Positions 26,714-36,469 of a stretch of 64,000 bases of DNA are shown one piece after another. A model generated the notes under the pieces. That model ran no database searches, was not told the DNA's origin, and saw only the letters and a list, made by a program, of their open reading frames with translations. The stretch is from NCBI GenBank assembly GCA_017449935.1, contig JAFSYP010000074.1:1-64000 (forward strand), in the 5' to 3' direction. Every line of letters begins with the position of its first letter. Position 1 is the first letter of the stretch. The stretch is from Clostridia bacterium (GTDB lineage: Bacteria; Bacillota; Clostridia; Oscillospirales; Acutalibacteraceae). Made by a program: the position numbers and the translations under genes.

Positions 26714-28537
26714 TCACGTCTTTTTACGATGCTCCTGCTTGAGTCTCTGCTCCTTGGAGAGGATGCGCTTGCGCAGCCGCAGCGACTTCGGCGTGATCTC
26801 CAGCAGTTCGTCGTCCTTGATGAATTCCATGCACTGTTCGAGGCTGAGCACCGTCGGCGGCACCAGCCGCAGCGCGTCGTCGCTGCCGGCGGCGCGGGTG
26901 TTCGTCAGCTGCTTTTTGCGGCAGACGTTGCAGACCACGTCCTCGTTCTTGGCGCACTCGCCGACGATCATGCCCTCATAGACCTCCACGCCGGGGCCGA
27001 TGAACAGCCGCCCGCGATCCTGCGAATTGAACAGGCCGTAGCCCGTGCTCACGCCCGTTTCATGCACGACGATGGAGCCGCGCTCGCGCGTGACGATGTC
27101 GCCCTTGTACGGCTCGTACCCCGCAAAGAGCTGGTTCATGATGCCGTTGCCGTTGGTGTCGGTCATGAACTCCGAACGGTAGCCGATCAGACCCCGCGAC
27201 GGGATCTTGAATTCCAGATGCGTCGCGCCGCCGTCGCGCGCGCCCATGTTCTCCAGCTCGCCCTTGCGCGCGCCGAGCTTTTCGATCACCGCGCCGACGT
27301 ACGCCTCCGGCACCTCGACGATTAGCAGCTCCATCGGCTCATGCAGCTCGCCGCCGATCTCCTTGAAGATGACCTTCGGGCGGGAGACCTGGAACTCGAA
27401 GCCCTGCCGGCGCATAGTCTCGATCAGGATCGACAGATGCAGCTCGCCTCTGCCGGATACCTTGAACGTGTCGGTCGTATCCGTTTCCTCCACGCGCATA
27501 CTCACATTGGTCTCCACCTCTTTGAACAGGCGGTCGCGGATGTTGCGGCTGGTGACGAACTTGCCCTCGCGTCCGGCGAACGGGCTGTCGTTGACGATAA
27601 AATTCATGGAGATCGTCGGCTCGTCGATCTTGATGAACGGCAGCGGCTCGATCTTTTCGGGGCTGCACGCCGTTTCGCCGATGTTGATGTCCTCGATACC
27701 GGACACGCAGAGGATGTCGCCCAGCGACGCGCTCTCCACTTCGACGCGCCGCAGTCCCTCGAACTGATACAGGCGGGAGATCTTCACGTTCTCCGTCGTG
27801 CCGTCCGTGCGGCACAGTACGACCGCCTCGCCGCGGTGAACTTGTCCGCGTTCGACGCGGCCGATCCCGATGCGGCCGATATAATCGTCGTACTCCAGGC
27901 TCGAAAAACGGATCTGCAACGGTCCGTCCGGATTGCCCTGCGGCGGCTCGATCTCGCGCAGGATCGCGTCCAGCAGCGGCCGCATGTCGCCCGACCGCAC
28001 GTTCTCGTCCTCGGACGCGTAGCCCTCCTTGGCGGAGGCGTAGATCACCGGGAATTCCAGCTGATCCTCGTCGGCGCCCAGCTCGATGAACAGGTCCAGC
28101 GTTTCGTCCACGACCTGCGCCGGTCTTGCGCCGGGGCGGTCGATCTTGTTGATGACGACCAGTACGGTCTTTTTCAGATTCAGCGCCTTTTGCAGCACGA
28201 ACCGTGTCTGCGGCATACATCCCTCGAACGCATCCACCAGCAGCAGCACGCCGTCCACCATCATCAGGATACGCTCCACCTCGCCGCCGAAATCGGCGTG
28301 GCCGGGCGTGTCGACGATGTTGATCTTGGTGCCCTTATAGTGTACGGCGGTATTCTTGGACAGGATCGTGATGCCGCGCTCGCGCTCCAGATCGTTGGAG
28401 TCCATCACGCGCTCCTGCACCTGCTCGTTCTGGCGGAAGATACCGCTCTGCTTGAGCATCTCGTCGACCAGCGAGGTCTTGCCGTGGTCGACGTGCGCGA
28501 TGATGGCGATGTTTCGAACGTCTTCTCGTTTGGTCAA
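26714..28537 (-). CDS. typA: Ribosome-associated GTPase TypA/BipA
   Basis: A 607-residue translational GTPase involved in ribosome assembly and stress adaptation. The G domain shows [15 protein letters not shown] (P-loop), [21 protein letters not shown] and [10 protein letters not shown], followed by EF-G-like domains and the C-terminal TypA domain with [22 protein letters not shown] at 28537 is the likely start: AAGGTGAG lies 6 nt upstream and the product then begins [18 protein letters not shown] as in homologues. A GTG four codons earlier is an alternative. Confidence 0.95.
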   Translation of the reverse strand: MTKREDVRNIAIIAHVDHGKTSLVDEMLKQSGIFRQNEQVQERVMDSNDLERERGITILSKNTAVHYKGTKINIVDTPGHADFGGEVERILMMVDGVLLLVDAFEGCMPQTRFVLQKALNLKKTVLVVINKIDRPGARPAQVVDETLDLFIELGADEDQLEFPVIYASAKEGYASEDENVRSGDMRPLLDAILREIEPPQGNPDGPLQIRFSSLEYDDYIGRIGIGRVERGQVHRGEAVVLCRTDGTTENVKISRLYQFEGLRRVEVESASLGDILCVSGIEDINIGETACSPEKIEPLPFIKIDEPTISMNFIVNDSPFAGREGKFVTSRNIRDRLFKEVETNVSMRVEETDTTDTFKVSGRGELHLSILIETMRRQGFEFQVSRPKVIFKEIGGELHEPMELLIVEVPEAYVGAVIEKLGARKGELENMGARDGGATHLEFKIPSRGLIGYRSEFMTDTNGNGIMNQLFAGYEPYKGDIVTRERGSIVVHETGVSTGYGLFNSQDRGRLFIGPGVEVYEGMIVGECAKNEDVVCNVCRKKQLTNTRAAGSDDALRLVPPTVLSLEQCMEFIKDDELLEITPKSLRLRKRILSKEQRLKQEHRKKT

Positions 28538-28574
28538 AAAAGGTCTCACCTTTCACTCTGATTTCCAATGGATA

Positions 28575-28603
28575 ATAGTAAGACAAAAGCTGTCAAGTGT
28601 CAA
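28575..28603 (-). promoter_or_regulatory. Sigma-A promoter of typA-ribF
   Basis: On the minus strand TTGACA (28598-28603), 17-bp spacer, TACTAT (28575-28580). A second overlapping TTGACA lies 8 bp closer to typA. Confidence 0.65.
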
Positions 28604-28625
28604 GAGCCTGTTTGCAAAAACCGCG

Positions 28626-29399
28626 TTACCAGTCGATCTGCGCGATCACCGGGAAGTGGTCGGACGGATACAGGCCGCCCGGATAGGCGTCGCGGATCAC
28701 GCGGAAGGTGCGCACGCGCACGTCGCCCTTGACAAAGCAGTAGTCGATGATCGCGCGTTCGGCCTCCGGTTCGTCCGGCACGAATACGTTCACGTGGAAC
28801 GTCTCGCTGTCGTCGCTGTCCTGCGCGACGTCGCGTGCGTCCGCAAAGCCGCCCTCGATCACGGTGCGGTACGGCGCGGAATCGGGCGTGACGTTGAAGT
28901 CGCCGGTAAAGAACGCCGGCAGATCCGGACAGATCTCCGCCGCTTTGGCCACGACGAGCTCCGCGCCCTTCTGCATCGCGGTCAGTCCGCGATGATCGAG
29001 ATGCGTATTGAAATGCGCAAAGCATTTGCCGGTCGCGTTTTCCCGCAGCTTTGCATACGAGCAGATGCGCACGCAGGCGGCGTCCCAGCCCTTGACGCCC
29101 GGCACGTCCGGCGTTTCACTGAGCCAGAACGAGCCGGAATCGAGCAGCGTAAACTTGTCCTTTTTGTAGAAGACGGCGGAATACTCTCCTTCGGTCTTGC
29201 CGTCGTCGCGTCCCACGCCGATATAATCGTACTCCGGCAGACCGGCGCAGAGCGTTTCGATCCAGTCGTGGTGCGCTTCCTGCACGCCGAGCGTATCGGG
29301 ATCGGCTTTGCGGATCGTGTCGAGCGCCATCTCCGCACGTCCCGGCCAGTCGCGCGGGCCGGGGCCGCCGCAAAGCAGATTGAAACTCATGATTTTCAT
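28626..29399 (-). CDS. Endonuclease/exonuclease/phosphatase family hydrolase
   Basis: A 257-residue protein of the EEP superfamily (PF03372). Diagnostic elements are the N-terminal MSFNLL, the metal ligand in [19 protein letters not shown], the [12 protein letters not shown] motif and the C-terminal [12 protein letters not shown]. No signal peptide is present, so it acts in the cytoplasm. Homologues hydrolyse phosphodiesters of nucleic acids, inositol phosphates or lipids; the substrate cannot be assigned. It ends a run of phosphoesterase genes starting at 34409. AAGGAGG precedes the ATG. Confidence 0.88.
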   Translation of the reverse strand: MKIMSFNLLCGGPGPRDWPGRAEMALDTIRKADPDTLGVQEAHHDWIETLCAGLPEYDYIGVGRDDGKTEGEYSAVFYKKDKFTLLDSGSFWLSETPDVPGVKGWDAACVRICSYAKLRENATGKCFAHFNTHLDHRGLTAMQKGAELVVAKAAEICPDLPAFFTGDFNVTPDSAPYRTVIEGGFADARDVAQDSDDSETFHVNVFVPDEPEAERAIIDYCFVKGDVRVRTFRVIRDAYPGGLYPSDHFPVIAQIDW

Positions 29400-29461
29400 A
29401 TGTATCCTCCTTGATCGGATCTGCCTTCTTACGACGATCCGGTTTTAATCAATACAAAGGT

Positions 29462-30295
29462 TCACAGGATTGTAAGCTCCCGTGCGATGCCTTCGTATGC
29501 GCCGCCCGTAACAAACTGCGGCAGCGTTTCGGTAAGGCGGCTTTCAAAACTGAAGTGCAGATGCCCGGTCAGAATCGCCTTGATCAGCGGTTCCCGTTTG
29601 ATATAGTCGATCATGCGCAGCGTCGCTTCGTTCGGGCGCTGCTGTACGGCGCGGAACTCATCGTATTGCAGCAGATGTTCCTCGTCGCAGCCGACGAGAT
29701 ATGTGCATCTTTCGGACATGTTCTCCATGTGATAGTCAAAGAGCGACGGCTCGAACAGCGGATCGTGAAATGCGAGGATGATCGGCAAGCCTTTCTCGGC
29801 CTCGCGTTTGAGCCGCCACAGATGCCAGTCCTCAAACAGATAGTAGCTGTTGTCGATCCCGACGATGTTGACGCCGCCCGCGACGCGGGCGTTAAAAAAC
29901 ATCGGCACGCCCAGTCCGTACCCCATCTGCATGTAACTGTTCATGCGGTACGCATTGTCCTCCCACGCTTCGCCGACATACTGCGAATAGTCGTGGTTGC
30001 CGGCGATGAAGAAGATATGGTCGTCCGCAAGGATCTCGCGCGCCTTGTCCACATTTGCATGGGACACAAAGTCCATGAGATCGCCCGTGTGTACCAAAAG
30101 ATCGCAGTTTTCCTTGGCATACGCGATATGCTCATACAGATACCGTTCTTTTTCCGGTGCGGACAGTCTCTTGGCCAGTTCATGTTTGCGCTCGTCGTCC
30201 CGTGCGTCCACGAGACCGAGGTGCGTGTCCGTGACATGCAGCAGCTTTACGGGCTTATCCAGCCCGACACGGATCGATGATTGAATGAGTTTCAT
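29462..30295 (-). CDS. Metallophosphoesterase
   Basis: A 277-residue calcineurin-like phosphoesterase without signal peptide. Metal-binding motifs in order are VTDTHLG, HTGDLMDF, AGNHDYSQY, LAFHDPLF and LTGHLHF. It belongs with the cytoplasmic cyclic-nucleotide/phosphodiester-type esterases, substrate unknown. ATG at 30295 has GAGGAG 6 nt upstream, making it preferable to the longer reading to 30313. Its neighbours are two more members of the same superfamily. Confidence 0.88.
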   Translation of the reverse strand: MKLIQSSIRVGLDKPVKLLHVTDTHLGLVDARDDERKHELAKRLSAPEKERYLYEHIAYAKENCDLLVHTGDLMDFVSHANVDKAREILADDHIFFIAGNHDYSQYVGEAWEDNAYRMNSYMQMGYGLGVPMFFNARVAGGVNIVGIDNSYYLFEDWHLWRLKREAEKGLPIILAFHDPLFEPSLFDYHMENMSERCTYLVGCDEEHLLQYDEFRAVQQRPNEATLRMIDYIKREPLIKAILTGHLHFSFESRLTETLPQFVTGGAYEGIARELTIL

Positions 30296-30324
30296 TGTCG
30301 TCTCCTCATGCAAATCGGATTTAA

Positions 30325-31305
30325 TCAGCGGCTTTTAAGCGTGTACGTTCTTTCGCACAGCACGTTCTCTTCGTCTTCCCAGTCGTCGATCTCCCACGCG
30401 CCGCGGTAAAAATCCCTGCCGCGCAGAACGACTTCGTTTTCGTAAACCTCGACCTCCAGACCGACGCCGGTGCGGTCGATCGGCTCATTGTCATTTTCTC
30501 CGCCCAGCTCTGTCAGACGCGGCAGATACGTTTCCGGAAAGCCGTCGTCCGTATGGAACGACCAGGACAGGTGCAGCGGCATATGTGTGTGGCCGACAAA
30601 GGAAAACAGGTCATGTTCACGGTTGTACGCCGCGAGCATATCGATCAGTCTGTCGGTATATTTTCCGTCTGCGTCCGTCACGTCGTCGGACGGAAAGTGC
30701 TTGAACACGAACGCCGGCTTTCCGCTTTCGGCGGCTTTTTCGAGCACATCTTCAAGCCATTCATACTGCGTACCGGAAATGTACATCTCATGCACCTTCT
30801 GCGCCTGCATCCCCAGAACGATGAAGTAATATCCGTCGATCACCTCGTAATAATACGGGCAGTCCAGCTTTCTGCCGAAGAACGCCGCGGTAAAGTCGTA
30901 CCAGCGGTTCTGCAGCTTCATATAATCGCCCTCGCCGTTGCCGACGTCGTGATTGCCGAGCGCGGGCAGGACCGTTTCATCCGGCAGCAGCTCGCTGACG
31001 GCGCCGTGGAAGAGCATGTTCTCGACGAACTGCCCGTTCATCGTATTGTCGCCGAGGAAGACGACCGCGTCGTTGCCGCTCTTGTTCCTGCGCACGTCCT
31101 GCAGTGCATGGGAAAACACCTGATAGCGTGCGAAATTGTTGCCCTCGATGTGCACATCCGACAGGATGGAAAAATTCAGCAGACACTTGTCGGGTTCCTT
31201 CACGTCGTACGCTTCGCCTGCGGCAGCGCCGGCCGCAAGCAGCATCACGGCCGCGACGATCGCGGAGATCACGCGCAAAAAGCCGTACTTAAAATACTTG
31301 AGCAT
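30325..31305 (-). CDS. Exported or membrane-anchored metallophosphoesterase
   Basis: A 326-residue phosphoesterase with an N-terminal signal or anchor sequence (about 8-30, ending AAGAAAGEA). The catalytic domain has ILSDVHIEG, FLGDNTMNG, ALGNHDVGNGEG, FKHFPSDD and FVGHTHMPLHLSW, a complete set of metal ligands. It should act at the cell surface, unlike the flanking cytoplasmic relatives. GGAGGG precedes the start codon. The sequence just after its stop shares 14 identical bases with an end of the palindromic element at 33054-33068. Confidence 0.86.
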   Translation of the reverse strand: MLKYFKYGFLRVISAIVAAVMLLAAGAAAGEAYDVKEPDKCLLNFSILSDVHIEGNNFARYQVFSHALQDVRRNKSGNDAVVFLGDNTMNGQFVENMLFHGAVSELLPDETVLPALGNHDVGNGEGDYMKLQNRWYDFTAAFFGRKLDCPYYYEVIDGYYFIVLGMQAQKVHEMYISGTQYEWLEDVLEKAAESGKPAFVFKHFPSDDVTDADGKYTDRLIDMLAAYNREHDLFSFVGHTHMPLHLSWSFHTDDGFPETYLPRLTELGGENDNEPIDRTGVGLEVEVYENEVVLRGRDFYRGAWEIDDWEDEENVLCERTYTLKSR

Positions 31306-31342
31306 GGATCGTTCCCTCCGAAATTATTTCCGATGCGGGGGA

Positions 31343-32881
31343 TCATCCCGCACTCTCGGCCGCCTCTTTTTTGGCGATCTCCGCGTTCTCGGCATGACGC
31401 GCCGCGCGCATTTGCTCCAGCTCGACGTACATCTGCGCTTTCTTCTCGCCCTCCACGTCGTAGAGCGTCTTGAGGATGATCGACTTGATCATCATGCTGA
31501 TCGCGTAGCCGAACAGCAGGAACGCCAGAAGCCACAGACAGGTGCGCATATACGTCGGCTGCGCCTGCATCGTTTTGACCAGGTCTCCCTCCGACGAGGA
31601 CTGATAGCCGATCCACGCGATCATAAAGGGGATCGCCAGTTCCTTGAGGTAATTGAGTCCGGTGCCGATCCAACCGGGCACGATGCCCTGGATCGCTTCC
31701 ATACGTTCGCCGGTCTGCCATTCCAGATAGTCGAAGTATTCCACGTTGAAGTGCGACGTCGAAAGCTCCTGCACGCCGATACCCACGCCGAACAGGAAAT
31801 AGAACGCATAGAAGAAAATGCTGTTCCAGCCGGTGAAGAACATCAGGCCCATCTTCGCCTCGGCGAAGCAGACCAGGAACACGGCCGCGGCGGCCGCCAT
31901 AGAGTACGGACCGCAGAATTTGAGCAGCTTCGTCGGCTCATGCTTCTTGGAGAGCTTCGCCGTGATCACGTTGCCGACCACCGTGCCTGCCGCCGTCGGG
32001 ATCGTCAGAAGCAGGTTCTTGGACGAACCGACCGTGATCGCCACGAGGAAGGTCGTGAATTTGCCGATCGCGGCCAGCGTGCTGGCCCACGTGATATACT
32101 GATACGCGCGGTAATTCCTGTATTTGAACAGCGTGAACAGCGCCTTGGAAACCTTGACTTTTTCCTGCTTCGGCAGCTCGATGCGCTCTTTGCAGAACAA
32201 GCCGCACATCAGATTGCCGAACGCGGTGACGACCGCCGCGACGAATGCGAGCGTCATGTACATCGCGTTCTTGTCGTCGCTGAACAGACCGTAGACGAAC
32301 GTGCCGAGATACGCGCCGCCGTAGCCGAGATAGTAGGACAACTGCCAGACGGTGGCGACCGTCTTTTTCTCCTTCGGGTTGGGCGAAATGACCTGCGCGA
32401 CGTTTTGGCCGAAGTTGTTGAACGTGTTGAAGATCGTTTGACAGCACGCCACACCGTAGCGGAACAGCGTCATCTGCCGGATCGTCCAGCCCTGCGGCAC
32501 ATAGAAATACAGAACCGTCAGCAGAAAGATCGGCACAAGGCAGATGATGTACCACTGGCGGTAACGTCCCCAGCGGCTCTTCCATTTCTGCACGATGATG
32601 CCGGAGATCAGACCGATCACGATCCCCAGGACCGTGGTGAGCGTCGTCTGCACGCCGAGGATCTTGGCGATCTCGTCGGAGCCGACGCCTGCCGGGCCGA
32701 AATACAGCTCGTGCAGGAAGGCTGCCGCCAGCGTGCCGGTGAGCGTCGTGCCGAACATTCCGCCGACGCGCGCAAGTCCCAGACAGACGTACTCGAACGT
32801 CGTGACGTTCTTGGCCTGTTCGGGCGGCAGCGCGTTGGCGGGCGCCTGCAGCGCGGGATTCACTGTGTCTTTCTTTTTCAT
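31343..32881 (-). CDS. MFS transporter, GPH (MelB-like) sugar symporter family
   Basis: A 512-residue membrane protein with about 12 transmembrane segments. The loop after the second segment, KWKSRWGRYRQWYI, resembles the conserved glycoside-pentoside-hexuronide symporter loop (KTRTRWGRFRPW type). It should import a sugar or sugar derivative with Na+ or H+. Both neighbours are metallophosphoesterases, hinting at a phosphorylated or phosphodiester-linked substrate, but this is inference from position only. ATG at 32881 follows AAGGGGAG 5 nt upstream; an upstream extension to 32935 lacks support. Confidence 0.88.
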   Translation of the reverse strand: MKKKDTVNPALQAPANALPPEQAKNVTTFEYVCLGLARVGGMFGTTLTGTLAAAFLHELYFGPAGVGSDEIAKILGVQTTLTTVLGIVIGLISGIIVQKWKSRWGRYRQWYIICLVPIFLLTVLYFYVPQGWTIRQMTLFRYGVACCQTIFNTFNNFGQNVAQVISPNPKEKKTVATVWQLSYYLGYGGAYLGTFVYGLFSDDKNAMYMTLAFVAAVVTAFGNLMCGLFCKERIELPKQEKVKVSKALFTLFKYRNYRAYQYITWASTLAAIGKFTTFLVAITVGSSKNLLLTIPTAAGTVVGNVITAKLSKKHEPTKLLKFCGPYSMAAAAAVFLVCFAEAKMGLMFFTGWNSIFFYAFYFLFGVGIGVQELSTSHFNVEYFDYLEWQTGERMEAIQGIVPGWIGTGLNYLKELAIPFMIAWIGYQSSSEGDLVKTMQAQPTYMRTCLWLLAFLLFGYAISMMIKSIILKTLYDVEGEKKAQMYVELEQMRAARHAENAEIAKKEAAESAG

Positions 32882-32907
32882 AGTTGCTCCCCTTTCAGAA
32901 ATGTAAC

Positions 32908-33068
32908 GTAACCGCTGATTAACCCCGATGCGCACGACAGAGCGGATCTTTTTCCGTCATATTGCGCCAAAAATCTTTGCCTTGCGTCAGCAAGCTGGCA
33001 GATTTTTTGCACAATCTGCCGAAAAAATCTCTCGCTCCTTCGCACACCCCGATTTAATCAGCGGTTAC
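32908..33068. repeat. 161-bp palindromic element with 15-bp terminal inverted repeats
   Basis: The ends are perfect inverted copies of 15 bp (32908-32922 reads GTAACCGCTGATTAA; 33054-33068 is its reverse complement). Inner sequences remain imperfectly complementary, and the centre holds two hairpins: CTTGC/GCAAG (32981-32994) and an 8-bp stem GGCAGATT/AATCTGCC (32997-33020). It fills nearly the whole gap between two leftward genes, and one end supplies the last four codons and stop of the upstream gene. A 14-bp match to an end (GATTTAATCAGCGG) recurs at 30318-30331. Confidence 0.7.
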
Positions 33069-34409
33069 CAAAACGGTGTTGCAGTCGTCCAACCCGTAAT
33101 TACCGATCGTGTGTTTTATAGTCTCGTAAAAATCAAGCGGTTCGCCTTCGGTGTCTTTGAGATTCCGTAGAAATGGCCGCAGCCGTTTGAACACGCGCAG
33201 CAGCAGATCGCCCTTCGGCGTGCCCTCCACATAGGGCTGGTTGCCCTCGAACACGCTGCGCACGACGTCGATCATGAATTCGGTGAACGCGTCGTCCCGG
33301 ATCGACGGATCGCAGCGCAGGCACAGAAGACGCGCGATCTGTCCGACGGTCGCCGCGTTGAGCTTCTTGCCGAGAAACCGGACGAGCCGCTGGATCGCCG
33401 GTGTGCTTTTGATGTGCAGCTTGCCGAGAAAACGCGGAGGGTCGTGCTCTATGCTGTCGAGGATAGAACGGATCATCCTCTCGAACTGTCTTTTGAGGTA
33501 CGCTTCGCCCGTCAGACCGTTTTTATCCCAGTCGAAATCCGGTACGGGGATGCTCCGCACCGAAACGGTCGCGGCGTCGCGGATCGTGACGAGCCGGATA
33601 TATGCGGGATGCCCGATCGTGCTGCCGGTGCAGACGTCGTAAAAGACGTTTCCTTTCGCCGTATGCGTGACGTTGACGCTCTGATTGTGCATATGTCCGG
33701 TGAAAATGAGATGCACGCCGTTGTCGGCGAGCGTTTCGATCAGTCTGCGGCTGTCCTTCTGCCGCGCGTCGTCGATCAGCGCGAATACCGGCTGGCCCGG
33801 CAGGACGGGATAGTGCTCCATGGCGATCATCATTTTGCCGTCCGCCTGCGCCTTTTGCGCCTGCGCTTCGATCCAGCGCAGGAATTCGTCCGAATAGGTC
33901 ACATGCCGCGCCTCGGCCGTATCGTTGCAGATCGCCAGCAGACGCACGTCCTCGGACAGATCGGCGACGTAAGACATATGCGTGCGGTCGAACGCGACGG
34001 CGCGGTCATAGCCGAAGTCTTGGTAAAAATCGTACAGCTCGCCGAACGCCGTTCCCTGCGGTATATAACGTCCCGCGTCGTTGAACGCACGCGGCGTCTC
34101 GTTGCAGTCGTGTCCCGCCGTGACGACGAAAACCTTTTTGCCGCTTTTCTCCTGAAGCTCGTGCAGCAGACGGGAGAAGTCCCGGTGGCTTTCCCGTTCG
34201 CCGTCGAACGACAGATCGCCGGCGATCAGAACGATGTCCGCTTCCCCGCTTTCGGCAAGATAGCGCAGCACCGCTTTATTGATCGCCTCGGTTTCCGCAA
34301 AGCATTTCTGCTCAAACGACATGAAGTCGTCGTATTCTTTGCCGGATGCGCCGAGTGCGTTTCGGAAATAATGCGTATCGGTGATCACAAAAAAGCGCAG
34401 CTCGTTCAT
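33054..34409 (-). CDS. Metallophosphoesterase with C-terminal helical domain
   Basis: A 451-residue protein without signal peptide. The catalytic domain (1-270) has VITDTHYF, IAGDLSFDGE, TAGHDCNE (where relatives have GNHD), AMEHYPVL and FTGHMHNQSV. The remaining 180 residues are a helical region also found in larger phosphohydrolases of the YfcE/Icc class; function is unknown. The stop codon lies inside the inverted repeat of the element at 32908-33068, so the C-terminus may have been altered by insertion. Confidence 0.86.
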   Translation of the reverse strand: MNELRFFVITDTHYFRNALGASGKEYDDFMSFEQKCFAETEAINKAVLRYLAESGEADIVLIAGDLSFDGERESHRDFSRLLHELQEKSGKKVFVVTAGHDCNETPRAFNDAGRYIPQGTAFGELYDFYQDFGYDRAVAFDRTHMSYVADLSEDVRLLAICNDTAEARHVTYSDEFLRWIEAQAQKAQADGKMMIAMEHYPVLPGQPVFALIDDARQKDSRRLIETLADNGVHLIFTGHMHNQSVNVTHTAKGNVFYDVCTGSTIGHPAYIRLVTIRDAATVSVRSIPVPDFDWDKNGLTGEAYLKRQFERMIRSILDSIEHDPPRFLGKLHIKSTPAIQRLVRFLGKKLNAATVGQIARLLCLRCDPSIRDDAFTEFMIDVVRSVFEGNQPYVEGTPKGDLLLRVFKRLRPFLRNLKDTEGEPLDFYETIKHTIGNYGLDDCNTVLVTAD

Positions 34410-34441
34410 GCTTTGTGTTCCTTTATATTATTATTTCGCTG

Positions 34442-36469
34442 TCATTCCACGCCGCGGAACGCCATGCCGCGCGTAAAAGCGTCCGCGGGCGGCGCTTCGT
34501 CCGCAAACGCTCGCAGCACGTCGGCGCACTGCCGGGCGTCCTCCACGGTAAAATACAGAAGCAGAAAATCAACGCCGGCGATCTCCCGCTGCTTGTCCGC
34601 GAGGTAGACCGGACGGGAATTGAGGATCTGGGCACAGCCGCTGCGGCATTCGATCGGAAACGTCACGCCCATCCGGTCGGTGAGCGCGCCCGTCCTGCCG
34701 CACTCTGCGCAGGTCTTTCCGTTGCGCTGCGGACAGTTACGCGTGAGCATCAGCGGTAGTCGTCCGTAGGCGAACACGCCGCGCGGGATCTGCGCGCCCA
34801 GCGCCCGTGCCGCAGCGAGCGGCAGTTCGGGCGACAGCAGCGCTTCGACTGCGCCGAGCGCGCGCGCCTCGTGCAGCGCGTTCGTATTGCACAGATTGCT
34901 GCCGAGGCCGAGGATCGGCGAAAGACCGCACGCCTTTGCCGCCGCGAGCGCGTCGAGCGTGCTGCAGACCGCTTCGCGTACGCCGCGCGCACGGCATTCC
35001 GCGAGCACGTCGCGCACTTCTTTTTCCCTGCCGAACAAGCCTGTGGGGACCTCGACGGCCGCCGCGTGATCCGCGATCGTTTGCGCACCGAGGTACAGCG
35101 GCAGAATGATTTTGTCCGTCGAAAGATCCGGCGGGATCTGCGATATATCCGCAAAGCGCGCGTACAGGCGCGGTCTGCCAGCCGTATGCGCGGAATATGC
35201 CGTCGGGACGTCTGTAAAGGTGTGCGCGGGGCGCTTGGCGATCCGGTCGCGCAGCTCGTCCAGCGCGTCGCGGCGCAGCGCGTTGAGCGCCGACGCGCCG
35301 AGGAACAGACCGCCGTCGATCTGCGTTTCGACCGTTTCGGGATAAAACAGCGTGCCGCCGCATTTTTGCAGCTGCTTTTCGACCGCCGCCCGGTCGAGCG
35401 CGCGGTTCTGCGCTGCTTCGGGGATCGGTCCGCGCACGCAGACGCGGTGCGCGCCGGCTGCCGCCGTCAGCTCCGCCGGTTTTCCCGCGCGGCACACAAA
35501 GGAGAACCGCACCGGGAAGCGCGCCGGGACGTCGGCATAGAGCGTTTGCAGCCGCTGCAGGACGCCGGCCGCCGCCGTGACGTCCTCCTTTTGCCGCGTG
35601 CCGAACATCGACACGCCCATTTTATTTGTGTAATAGCCGTCCGTAAAGCCGGAACGGGAAAAAACGCGGCGCAGCGCGTCGAGAATCTCGTTGTCTTCGG
35701 CGCCGTCCAGCGTTTTTCTGCATGCGGTCACCGCGGCCGCAACATATTCCGGCCGCTTCATGCGCCCTTCGATTTTAAAAGAATCGATCCCCATCTCCCG
35801 CAGTTCGCAAAGATGCGGCAGCAAGGACAGGTCCTTGAGACTCAGATCGTGTCCCGTACCGCCGGGGACGGAAAACGGCAGACGGCACGGCTGGGCGCAC
35901 AGGCCGCGGTTGCCGCTTCTGCCGCCGAATACGGCGCTCATCAGGCACTGGCCGGACACGCACATGCACAGCGCGCCGTGCACAAACATTTCGATTTCGA
36001 GGTCGGTGTTTTCCCGGATCTCCCGCAGTTCCCCGCGCCGCAGCTCGCGCGGCACGACCACGCGGGAGAATCCCGCTTCTTTCAGCATCCGCACGCCCGC
36101 GGCCGTCTGCACGGAGGTCTGGGTAGAGGCGTGCAGCGGGATGTCGCAGCATTCGCGCGCGAGCCGCGCGACGCCGATATCCTGTACGATCAGGGCGTCC
36201 GCGCCCGCGCGTACCGCCGTGCGCAGCGCACGGCAGACCGCGTCCGTTTCGGCGTCGGTCGTCAGCGTGTTGAGCGTCAGATACAGCTTCGCGCCGTAGG
36301 AATGGCAAAGATACGCCGCTCTTTCCAGCGCGTCGTCGTCAAAGTTGTCCGCGCCGCGGCGTGCGTTCAGCGTCTGTCCGCCGAGATAGACCGCGTCCGC
36401 GCCGCAGCGCAGCGCAGCCGTCAACGCATCCGCGGAGCCGGCAGGCGCCAGAATTTCCGGTCGGCTCAT
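34442..36469 (-). CDS. Peptidase U32 family protein
   Basis: A 675-residue protein of the collagenase-like U32 family, now linked to prephenate-dependent RNA hydroxylation (RlhA/TrhP) more than to proteolysis. Motifs include EILAPAGSADALTAAL, CGADAVYLGG, the U32 signature EMFVHGALCMCVSGQCLMS and GNRGLCAQPCR with its cysteines, then DSFKIEGRMKRPEYVA. A C-terminal region carries another cysteine-rich stretch near 600. ATG at 36469 overlaps the zapA stop by 4 nt; the zapA-U32 pair is common in Clostridia. Confidence 0.92.
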   Translation of the reverse strand: MSRPEILAPAGSADALTAALRCGADAVYLGGQTLNARRGADNFDDDALERAAYLCHSYGAKLYLTLNTLTTDAETDAVCRALRTAVRAGADALIVQDIGVARLARECCDIPLHASTQTSVQTAAGVRMLKEAGFSRVVVPRELRRGELREIRENTDLEIEMFVHGALCMCVSGQCLMSAVFGGRSGNRGLCAQPCRLPFSVPGGTGHDLSLKDLSLLPHLCELREMGIDSFKIEGRMKRPEYVAAAVTACRKTLDGAEDNEILDALRRVFSRSGFTDGYYTNKMGVSMFGTRQKEDVTAAAGVLQRLQTLYADVPARFPVRFSFVCRAGKPAELTAAAGAHRVCVRGPIPEAAQNRALDRAAVEKQLQKCGGTLFYPETVETQIDGGLFLGASALNALRRDALDELRDRIAKRPAHTFTDVPTAYSAHTAGRPRLYARFADISQIPPDLSTDKIILPLYLGAQTIADHAAAVEVPTGLFGREKEVRDVLAECRARGVREAVCSTLDALAAAKACGLSPILGLGSNLCNTNALHEARALGAVEALLSPELPLAAARALGAQIPRGVFAYGRLPLMLTRNCPQRNGKTCAECGRTGALTDRMGVTFPIECRSGCAQILNSRPVYLADKQREIAGVDFLLLYFTVEDARQCADVLRAFADEAPPADAFTRGMAFRGVE

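Noticed and set aside
31136..32911. Long open frame antisense to the MFS transporter
   Set aside because: Shadow of the transporter gene; no start signal and no recognisable domain.
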